NCBI GenBank assembly: GCA_947311845.1
Contig: CAMZMU010000048.1
Span: 27,788,931 to 27,852,930, forward strand
Reading direction: 5' to 3'
Origin: Poa pratensis
Taxonomy: Eukaryota > Streptophyta > Magnoliopsida > Poales > Poaceae
Length of the DNA stretch: 64,000 bases
Position numbers and translations under genes: made by a program. The notes under the pieces were generated by a model. It was not told the origin of the DNA and searched no databases. It saw only the letters and a program-made list of their open reading frames with translations. Shown here piece by piece: positions 55,293-64,000 of the stretch. Each line of letters begins with the position of its first letter. Position 1 is the first letter of the stretch.

Positions 55293-55433
55293 TTATGTAA
55301 GCTTCAGAGTTTTCCGCTTCTAAATATAAAATGTTTTAACTATTTTCTTATTCACACATATATAGACGTAATGTAATGGTTTCATTCATTTCAACCCGTA
55401 TTTAGTCCACATGAAAATAGCCAAAACATGTTA

Positions 55434-57934
55434 TCCTACTATATATAAAAAGTTCATCAGAATCACTCCCAATTCTGGCATCCACGTCGCCCGGAAAACG
55501 ACGGCCGTTCGATCAGCGCAGCAGACGACCCAGATCGCGCGAAACTACAGTAACACTGTAGCAACGCAATTTCTACCAATGGCATGCGGACACGTCGCGC
55601 TGCATTTGCAAAAAAACGCCCGCAAAGGACTAAACTGTAATTTTCGAAAACCTCAGGGATGTCCGTGTAAAAAAACCTGCACAGCACGCTCCTCCTCTTT
55701 CCTCTCTCTCGCGACGCCGAGGTCGGCAGCGCCGGCGCCGCCGCACATCACCGCCGCCACGGCCCTCCCCGCTCCAATCGCCGCCCAGGGAAGTCTCGCC
55801 GTCGCCGCCCCTCCCTCCTCCCCCAGCGCTGCGTGCCGGAAGCTGCATCGGCGGCGGAATCGCCGGCGCCGTGCCGCGGTTCATCCGCCGCTCCCGTGCG
55901 ACCCCGCCGGCTCTCCGGCGACCAGGAAGCGGCGGCCCCGCCACGTCCGGGCGCGCCGCGTCCAGGCGCATCCTCCGCGCGCACGCGCGCGTCCCGGAAC
56001 GGCGCCGCTCGCCGCCGGTGAGCTCCGCGCCGCCGCAGGCGCGTCGGCCAGATGCAGCCCCTGTGACGTCAGCATGACGTCACAGTGGGCCAGAGATGTC
56101 AGGATTTTTTTTTTACCGATTTTTTTTTTTAAAAAATTTAATGCTAGGAAGACAACAAATTGATTCAAAAAAAAAACTAACATTCAAAAAAATACATTCA
56201 AAACTACATTTCAAAGTACTATATTTCAAAATAATATAAAAAATATATCAACATTTCCTAAATTTCTGAAATTACCAAACTTTCCACACAAAAAACATTC
56301 AACAATTTGGAAAAAAAGATAACTTTCAATTTCCAATTAAAAAATAGCAATTATAAAAAATGTTAAAACTCAAAAAATATATACCCTCCAACCTACAATT
56401 TGAAATAATATAAACAATATACCAAAAATACAAAAAATTAGTACAACTTAAAAAATGTAAATCTCCAAAATAACAATTATAAAAACACTAAAGTTCAAAA
56501 AAATCATATCTCCAAAAAATATATTTCAAAATACTATGAACAATGTACCAACATTTTCTAAATTTTTTGAATTATCAAACTTTCCACACAAAAAAATTCA
56601 AAGTTTACAGTTCAACAATAACAATTATAAAAAAAATTAAAGCTCTAAAAATATATGGCCTCCAACCTACAATTCAAAATAATACAAACAATATACCAAC
56701 AATTACCAAAAAAATAAAAATAAAACCATCTAAAAAATTTATATCTTCAAAATAACAATTATAAAAACGGTTAAATTCAAAAAAATTATATCTCCATAAC
56801 TACATTTCAAAATACTTTAACAATATGCCAATTATAAAAAACATTTAAAATTAATATATTCAAAACTACAATTATAAAAAATGCTACAACCCAGAAAATT
56901 CATATCCTCACGGCTACAATTCAAAATAATATAAACAATATGAATTTTTTTTCTAACTTTTTCAAATTATCAAAATTCCAATCTACAATCCAAAATAACA
57001 ATTAAAAAAATACTAAAATTCAAATAAAGTCATACATTCCAACCTACACTCCATAGTAATATAAATAATTTGACAAAATTTCCTGAATTTCCAAAATTAT
57101 CAGACTTCCCACAAAAAAACATTCAAAAATTCAAAAAAAAATATTTAAAAATCAACTTTCAACTTACCATTCAGAAATAACAATTATAAAAAATGTTAAA
57201 ACTTAAAAAATATATACCCTCCAAACTACAATTCGAAAAAATACAAACAATATACCAACAATTACAAAAAATGGTACCATTCAAAAATTCATATCTTGAA
57301 AACAACAATCCAAAATAATATAAACAATATGCGACATTTTTACAATTCTTTTAATTACAAAAATAAATTAAAATTAATATATTCCAGCCTACAATTCAAA
57401 ATAACAATTACACATAAATACTAAAATTCAAAAAATTTGTATATTTAAAACTATAATTCTAAATGATATGAACAATATGTCACAATTTTCTAAATTTTGC
57501 AAATTACCAAACTTTCCACACAAAAACAAAAATTCTAAAATTCGAAAAAAATAACAACTTGCAAAACAATTGTAATGTATACATATTCGATAAATAATTC
57601 AACTATATTTAAAAAACATTTAGTAGTACCAACAATAAATTCCTTTTGATTATGCTGGGAGATAAGAAAATTATGGCCAAAAAAAACTATTTAGCTATAA
57701 TTACGAATAGAACTTAAATCGAATTTAATAAATGTTCACAAAATGTATTTTCCTCCAATTATAGACTTAAATTAATTCCAACAAATTTCGGTAAATCCCA
57801 ACAGATTCCGTCATTACACAAACCACTTCAAAATTAACTACTTCTGAAAACTACAAAAAATTAAAATATACACGTCACCAAATTTAAAATTCATTCACTC
57901 CACAAGCGCGGCATTGCCGCGCCCATTTACCTAG
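55434..57934 (+). mobile_element. Helitron B (non-autonomous)
   Basis: 5' end 'TCCTACTATATATAAAAAG' at 55434, preceded by A. The 3' end has a perfect hairpin (GCGCGGC, loop ATT, GCCGCGC; 57906-57922), eight bases, then CTAG at 57931-57934, followed by T. GC-rich first 650 bp, then about 1.8 kb of AT-rich sequence built on 'ttcaaaataatataaacaat'. It shares 'cactgtagcaacg', 'cctctctctcgcgacgcc' and 'gtgacgtcagc' with Helitron A. No Rep/helicase. Confidence 0.88.
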
Positions 57935-58410
57935 TGTGCTTACAATTTTGAATAAGGTTTCCTGCGAGTAACTGTATAGGGCACCCCAGAAAGCTGTCAG
58001 AGCCGTCAAACCGTTGTCTTTGTTGTTTCATTTTTTTACAAAGAGTAGCGTATCCCGAGTTATACAGAAAATACACTCGTAAATTGGAACGGAAGGAGTA
58101 ACAAGACACCATAACTGTATCCCCGCAAAATACAAGTACAGTAGTAACAATCAGTGCAAATCAAAAAAGTGCGCGGGTACTAACACGTCAAAGGAACCAC
58201 GGCGACTGTATGCACACCGTTGGTGCGGTTCAGCACCGTGACAAACCTTCGCCAGCCACAGGAAACGCTGTTGGAATCGTCCGCTCTTCCACACGCCCTG
58301 CTAGCTGCACCGGCGCGGTTCAACTCTCTCCGTCTATTCTTGGAACCTTCTTCCCCACATGTTCCATGTCATTCCTAATTTCACCTTCTTCACACTTCCC
58401 GTTCTACCAC
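57935..58410. other. Upstream region of the UPF0114 gene
   Basis: No gene. A Stowaway-like fragment ('ttggaacggaaggagta', about 58084-58100) lies in it. Confidence 0.4.
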
Positions 58411-58418
58411 TATTTATA
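58411..58418 (+). promoter_or_regulatory. TATA box of the UPF0114 gene
   Basis: 'tatttata' about 135 bp before the ATG at 58551, with CT-rich sequence around it. Predicted transcription start near 58445. Confidence 0.5.
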
Positions 58419-58550
58419 CGGTCTCATTCCACAGGTTCAGAGGTCCTCTGCAACAGGTGCAGCGGTCAACAAACACAACACGAGCAACGCCGCAACGGTG
58501 TTCCAGTAAACAAGGGGGCGCTGACTGCCTGCTCATCATCGGGTTCAGCA

Positions 58551-59778
58551 ATGGCAGCCGGAGCAAGCAGCGGCAGGCTGCTGAGAGCGACCACCGCCAG
58601 TTCCAAGGCCTTCCACCCTGATAGCCGTCTTCCGTCGTCGTCTTCGTCCTCCGGCCGTCCGTGCCGCATCCCGTCTCTCAAGTTCCCGTTCCTCCGGGAG
58701 ACAAACACTAAGCACAAGACGAGCCGCGCTGCCGACCAGAGGGCGGCCCTGATCACCTTGGGAGCACCCACCGCAAGCACGGCCGCGCAGGAGAAGCGGC
58801 GAGGGCTGCTGCGCCTGCCGGGAGAGGCGGACAGCGTAGGGCTCCTGCTGCCCCTGGCGTACGAGGTCGCGAGGAGGCTTGTGCTCAGGAAGTTCGGGGC
58901 GCTGACGCGGCGATGCTGGACCAAGATCGTCGAGGGCGTCATCCATCAGGTAAATTACAACCTGCTGATATCTTACTTACAGATCTCGTCGAAGTGAAGT
59001 CTGAATCTTTAGTAGTAACAAAGTTCATGTGGACGTGCAAACTGATCAGGGCGTCGTCAGATGCCAGTCCTTCACGCTCATCGGCGTCGCCGGATCCCTC
59101 GTCGGTTCAGTCCCATGTTTCCTCGAGGTAATTTAGGCTAGCTGCTTCAGTTAATTTCTCCATCACTAGCTAGGGTGAAAGCATTCTTCCAAGTCAGGCC
59201 ATCCAAGACTGATCTAACATTTCGTGTCTGACTGACTGCAGGGCTGTGGCTTTGTTGTGGAGTCGTTCTTGTGCAGTTCCGTGCCATGTCACAGGTGGTA
59301 GACCACGCCGAGATCATCAAGCTGCTCATCGAAGCATTAGGTACCGTGTTCTGTTCAGCATTTGGACTAATTCCCATCAAAGATGATATTTAGTGGTATC
59401 ACTAACTCGGAAACACAGTAATGAATTCATCATTCTTCAGACATGTTCCTGATCGGCACCGCCCTGCTGACGTTTGGCATGGGGATGTACGGCATGTTCT
59501 ACGGCTCCTCCCGGAACATCCAGGAGCCCGTGTACCAGAAGCTCAAGGAAGGGGCGAGGCTGCAGTCCATCGTGCAGGCCAAGTCGAGGTTCGGGCACGC
59601 CATCCTGCTCCTGCTCCAGGCGGGCGTCCTGGAGAAGTTCAAGAGCGTGCCGCTCGTCACCGGCCTCGACATGGCCTGCTTCGCCGGGGCGGTGCTCGCC
59701 TCCTCCGCCGGGGTCTTCCTCCTGTCCAAGCTCTCCGTGCGTCCGCAGCGACGATGCAAGCGCACCTCCTTCGCGTGA
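58551..59778 (+). pseudogene. UPF0114 (YqhA-type) plastid membrane protein, 1-nt frame break
   Basis: Four exons by splice sites: 58551-58949, 59050-59127, 59242-59340, 59441-59778. The N-terminus is Ala/Ser/Arg-rich with no acids early ('MAAGASSGRLLRATTASSKA'), fitting a plastid transit peptide. UPF0114 signatures: 'SFTLIGVAGSLVGSVPCFLE' (exon 2), 'GCGFVVESF' then 'VQFRAMSQVVDHAEIIKLLI' (exon 3) and 'MFLIGTALLTFGMGMYGMFY' (exon 4), giving about four membrane segments. Exon 3 is 99 nt where phase demands 100. One base is missing at about 59268-59271, leading to a stop (TAG) at about 59299. Everything else is intact, so this is a recent lesion or a sequence error. Family function is not established. 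Confidence 0.88.
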
Positions 59779-60704
59779 ACGGACATGTCTCCGAGTGACT
59801 ATGCAACAACTGCCAACATAACAAGAGACTAACAGATGAAAGTCTCTACAGTAAGGGAAATGGGTTTATCTGGAAGATTCAGAATTCATACGATCTTACA
59901 ACTGTTTGTTTATAGGTTTTACTACTAGATAGTTAGCTCTGTTTCATTCGTTCTTTCATGTCAGCAAGACTAGGAATAGCAGAGACAAACACCCAAAATC
60001 TTATGTATTTTTCCTCTTTTCATCCACTGCGTGTAGTATTAACATACTGGTGTGTAGCTTGTACACCATGTAAATTAAGCTTCTCGGAGAAGAAATACAT
60101 GAACCCATTTCGGAGCATATTCTCTGTGCTCTCTATGACTGGCCATGTAAAAAATCGTGGTGTGGTTTCACCTCGCCACCGGAAATTCCAGAGGCCACGT
60201 CCGTGAAACGAAACTGTATGGGCGGCCGATTGCTTTCGACGGCGAAGCAAACCGTACCTGTGGCGCCGCGGCGTCGGCTCTTGCGACTCGGGTACGCGCG
60301 CGGCTTCTGCTCCGACCGCCGCCGTCGTGCTGCCGCTTAGGAGAGGGAAGGGGCAGCCTGGTGCGAGGAGGCAGGGATCGCTGATTCGCCGGGACTGGAG
60401 GCCATGTCGCTGGATTTGGGGCGACCGATGGGGTTCAGTTTTTTTTTCTTGAAAATTACCGATTGGGTTCAGTTGTTTTGTATGTTTGCGTTCGTTTTTC
60501 TGGTCTCCACATGGGTTCGTTTTTTCTTGAAAACTTTTATTTTTACTTCTTTTCTCATTCGTTTGGATTTATTTTTCTCTACTTTCATAATTCTTGTTTT
60601 AATTTCTTTTGCCTCTTATATGAATGACTTTTTCCTTTTCCTTACATGAACAGATGTTCTAAATATGCACGAACAAGATTTTCGAGTAGAGATTTCTTCC
60701 TACC
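59779..60704. other. 3' flank and unassigned DNA
   Basis: 59779-60180 is probably the 3' UTR and flank. 60200-60410 is GC-rich, resembles a 5' leader and has no frame I can support. 60420-60650 is T-rich. Confidence 0.4.
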
Positions 60705-61064
60705 GGGCTCCAATGCTCTCTGTACTAAAAAATCATATTATATGTTTCAAAGAAAATTGAAAAAATCCGCCATGTTTTCAATGATATATCCCACAGTCCT
60801 GCGAAATCCCGATTTGAACTACTTTCTATTCGGATCTACACAAAAATGAAAATGTGTGGATCTAAATGTACAAACTTTCAAATCTCCAATTTTTTAAAAC
60901 ATTTATCATTTCTGTGTAGCCCAGAATATAATGTATTTCAAATCAAGATTTTGCACGATTGTGGAATACATCATAGGCGATATGCATGAGTTTTTTTTCC
61001 AGATTTTTTTAAACTTATAAATATGAATTTTGAATTTTTTTTAACAAGAGGGAGCACTGGAGCC
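60705..61064. mobile_element. MITE (family M)
   Basis: Ends 'gggctccaatgctctctgta' and, complemented, 'ggctccagtgctccctctt'. Interior 'gatatatcccacagtcctgc' and 'catttctgtgtagcccagaa' match the copies at 17060 and 47093. Confidence 0.8.
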
Positions 61065-61544
61065 AAAAGTGTTTTCCGGACGATTATCCTGCTATATAAA
61101 CAATTTTTTATTTCAGTTATAATATTTTTATATTTGATTTATACATGGTACTTCTTTATATGTCACATTATCTACATAAATTTAGAAATGTAAGAACATA
61201 AAAAATGGTGTCTTTTTGTGGTGCACGGAAAATAATCTTAGAAATGTTAGAGTACGAGGAAAGATAGTCAAGAGAGCTAAAAAATGTAGACAAAAAAGTG
61301 AGTAATGATATAACAGAAAATTAGAGAAAGTAAAATGAAAAAACTTACAACCATAGAAACTAATAAAAACAAGAAAGAAAACAGATAATCACACCTTAAC
61401 TTGGCCTGAGCCATTTCTTACTTATCCCATATATCCCCTCACGTGTAGCAAGTTGGTATTCTCAGTTTCACTGTCCGCTTCCCAGGTGGCGGAGCTTGAC
61501 CAAAACTCCTTACATGGGCGATAGTAAATATGTGAATGTATGTG

Positions 61545-61578
<34 letters not shown>

Positions 61579-61722
61579 CCAAAAGTTTTTTCTCATCTAA
61601 ACCCTTCACAAAAACAATTTCTTCACATACTAGCCCAAAGTTGCGGGGAAAAGAGGGCACAAGTTGTTTTTATCTAAACCCGTCCCAAAAAATATTTCTT
61701 CACAAACTAGTCCAGAGTTTGT

Positions 61723-61753
<31 letters not shown>

Positions 61754-61800
61754 GGGGGGATGGTCCCCCACTCACTTGTACTAAGCTCCACCACTAGAGG
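61065..61800. repeat. Intergenic with duplicated block and two G-runs
   Basis: Two related blocks ('ttctcatctaaacccttcac', 'tttatctaaacccgtccca') surround G-runs of about 23 at 61544-61566 and 61737-61759. An inverted pair 'ggtggcggagctt' (61485) and 'aagctccaccac' (61781) may be the ends of a decayed element. Confidence 0.5.
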
Positions 61801-61849
61801 AGAACAAGTTCAAGAAATACACATTAGAGAGCTTCACCGAACCAGAGTC

Positions 61850-61906
61850 ATGTCGCCGTCGACCTTTGCGGTTCTCGTCCTCGCTATGGCGGTGTGTGCC
61901 GTGTGA
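61850..61906 (+). pseudogene. Stranded signal-peptide start, 18 codons
   Basis: ATG at 61850 reads 'MSPSTFAVLVLAMAVCAV' and stops at TGA 61904-61906. The leader 'gagagcttcaccgaaccagagtc' before it is typical of a plant 5' UTR. The peptide is a textbook hydrophobic secretion signal, but no mature protein follows in frame. Probably the 5' remnant of a small secreted-protein gene cut off by rearrangement. Confidence 0.4.
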
Positions 61907-62051
61907 CAAATGGAGTGAGATGACACTCGGTCACTGCGCCATGCCAGCCTGCAAGCGGCGGCGATCGCCGTAGTCGCTGATGTCTTCCTCATCTACATAT
62001 GGAGCTTTGGCGGGCGAAGAAGGAGGCAAATGATCGTAGTGTGCGTGCTGC

Positions 62052-62582
62052 CTAGGGATGGAAATTAAACTCGAAACTCGCAAGCTAAACGAGTAACTCG
62101 TGACTCAGCTCGACTCAAACTCTGTGTCTCACGAGCCGAGCCGACTTTTGGATATGAACTCGTTTGTTGACCAAGCTACTGGTCAGTAGCTCATGAGTAG
62201 CTCTCGTTTAACTCGTTTAGCACATTCTAAGTGTTCGAACATACACACGTGTGAAAAAATAGTAATTTTCCTACTAATTCCGAACTACGACAATGCTGGT
62301 CCTTCTACAATTTAACATCTCTAGTCAAAGGATAGATCAATGCTGAAAGATGGAATCTCTACACCATTATCGGTGCAAAACATTAATAGTTTGGTACTAA
62401 TATATGAAAAATCCACATTTGTGTTTGAACGAGTTAAACGAGCTACTCCTGAGCCACTCACGAGTTTGAGTCGAGCCGAGTTTCATTTCTGGACTCTTTT
62501 GCTGAACGATTCGAGTCGGGCTAACTCGTCAGTTGAGTGAGTTTAAGCGAGTCGAGCTAGCTCGGCTCGAATTCCAGGTCTA
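62052..62582. mobile_element. hAT-like MITE, about 530 bp
   Basis: Ends 'tagggatggaaattaaactc' and, complemented, 'tagacctggaattcgagccg'. Subterminal 'gctcgactc' and 'aaacgagtaactcg' repeats occur in both orientations. The interior is AT-rich. No clear 8-bp target duplication. Confidence 0.6.
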
Positions 62583-64000
62583 GCCTCGCCTACGTGAAGT
62601 TTTCGTCCATGCACGTGTGAGGCTACACCTTGTTGATGCTGAGTTTGAGTATGAGGTGCAATTAAGTTATACCCTCTACGTATGTATGTGCTTGTTAAAC
62701 GTTGTTACAAAATCTCTACACGTGTGTATGTGATTGTTAACGTTTTAAGAAACCTCTATGTATATATGTATGTGTCTGTTAAATGTTGTTACAAAATGAT
62801 GGCCATCTTTCGTAATTTCCCAAACACTTGAACAAGCATCGGGTGCTGCCTTTTTCACTAGAGACAGGTATAAGTGAGCTTATCATTGAACTGTATATTT
62901 GAGATTTTGTAACTATAACTGAGATTTACGTTTCAAATGTGCGGAGAATGTTCAATTATATTAATTTTGAAAGAAAAAACATTCATCAACTTGCTGAATC
63001 AAAGAACGTTCTATAACAAGCTAACTAGGACACAAACAATATTAACTGAATCAGAGAACTGTATATTTGAGTTTTTTTGGCAGGTTGTTTGTTTCTTAGT
63101 GAAATTAGGTCAATTTAAAAGCCAGATAACAGTGTTCACAACAATGATGCAAAAAAGCATTGCCGATCGAATGCAATGTCCTATTCGGTGCAAAACTATA
63201 TTAGGAGTACTGTGGCACATAGCACTAACATGATAAACATATCTGAAGGGCACTCGAGAGGTGAAGAAAAGCTAGTTCTTCTTTTCCAAAAGAACAACAG
63301 CTAAGTAAGAGCACTCGAGAGGTGAGAAAAGTAGTGCACGTGGTGCATGATCAGTGGTCGTCTTTATAGTTTAGGAACAAAGTAGACACGAGTGTCAGAT
63401 AGGCAAGATTACAATAGAACATAGGAAATGGTTTTGTACGTACTATTACAGGCATATTTGAGTGCCTACTTTCTACGCAACATTCAGACTTTTTGAATTG
63501 AAACAAACTGAGCTGACATGTCTCTAAAATAAGATCAACATGACAGCTACATTCAGTGTGCGAGATCTGTACTAGAACAACAAATCCATGCTGTAGTCCA
63601 TGCTTTGTCAGAGACATCAGCATGTGTACTCTATACCGTGCGATCATCACAGCTCATGTCTAACCACTCTCTATGTACGACTTCTACAGTATAGTACTGC
63701 AACAAGCTAATGATGACATACAGGGGAAACAAAAACAATTCCAGACTAAGCACGCTTCATGCACAGCAGATGAGCAGACTAACACCAAATGCCGTATAAA
63801 CTGCAACACCATTACAAGCAGCAAAGACCGTATCACAACTCACATTAAGATGAGCATATGGTACAGACAGCACACAGGTCTCTGTTCTTGCCCAAACGAT
63901 GTTCAGTGGTTCACGCGCCCTTCTGGTTCAGGTCACACGAACCAGGTGAACCATGTATACAGACGAATGTGAGAATGTGTGAGATTTTGCCGCGCTCGAC
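62583..64000. other. Intergenic to window end
   Basis: No supported gene. Weak tandem phrases: 'tgttaaacgttgttacaaaa' variants (62690-62800), 'gaactgtatatttgag' (62890, 63056) and 'gagcactcgagaggtga' (63250, 63309). 63350-64000 has the look of a 3' untranslated region of a gene lying beyond the window, but this is only an impression. Confidence 0.35.

Noticed and set aside
1..64000. tRNA or rRNA genes
   Set aside because: I saw no tRNA-like A and B boxes with a cloverleaf and no rRNA signature, though I could not run a covariance search.

Overview
The window looks like a gene-poor, transposon-dense stretch of a large grass genome, most likely Triticeae (wheat, Aegilops, barley or rye). Supporting signs are Stowaway MITEs, CACTA termini built from 'cccggg...acgaccc' subterminal repeats, a FAR1-type MULE, Helitrons, solo LTRs and several grass-type MITE families. 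This assignment is inference from composition and element types; no search was run.

Layout. 0.8-2.5 kb: broken mariner-like transposase with a duplicated 3' end. 2.9-4.2 kb: GC-rich segment with no recognisable product. 4.2-8.5 kb: foldback element, then copy 1 of a roughly 3 kb segmental duplication split by a retroposon with a clean 17-bp target duplication. 8.49-15.77 kb: a three-level nest, with a hAT element containing a CACTA element containing a solo LTR. The CACTA carries two multi-exon minus-strand genes: a Ulp1/C48-like protease and a DEDDy 3'-5' exonuclease, both with their catalytic residues. 16.1-16.65 kb: an intact PADRE/DUF4228 gene. Its 3' flank starts copy 2 of the segmental duplication (16.8-19.25 kb), which is split by a different retroposon flanked by a 45-bp inverted repeat. 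19.7-28.7 kb: two decayed L1-type LINEs; the second is 5'-truncated with a 16-bp target duplication. 29.24-30.55 kb: a large foldback inverted repeat. 30.95-35.6 kb: a FAR1/Jittery-type MULE. 37.8-45.9 kb: a second, 8-kb MULE with about 110-bp TIRs and 9-bp target duplications. It holds two related coding remnants, a satellite array and a solo LTR that splits an open frame. 45.9-46.3 kb: an intact membrane Gly/Cys-rich protein gene, with the MULE about 40 bp beyond its stop. 47.5-49.3 kb: hAT (ZMYM1-type) transposase pseudogene with a MITE inserted in it. 49.3-57.9 kb: two related Helitrons in opposite orientation flanking a segmental duplicate and a PIF/Harbinger derivative. 58.5-59.8 kb: a four-exon plastid-type UPF0114 gene with a 1-nt frame break. 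60-64 kb: MITEs, G-runs, a stranded signal peptide and unassigned sequence.

Only three host genes are well supported: the PADRE gene, the Gly/Cys-rich membrane protein gene and the UPF0114 gene. Almost everything else is mobile-element DNA. Host genes and element genes do not form an operon-like unit. The only apparent co-functional set is the protease plus exonuclease pair inside the CACTA. Several frame breaks lie in short homopolymers, so some 'pseudogenes' may be assembly errors. Exon limits were placed by eye from splice consensus and reading phase.
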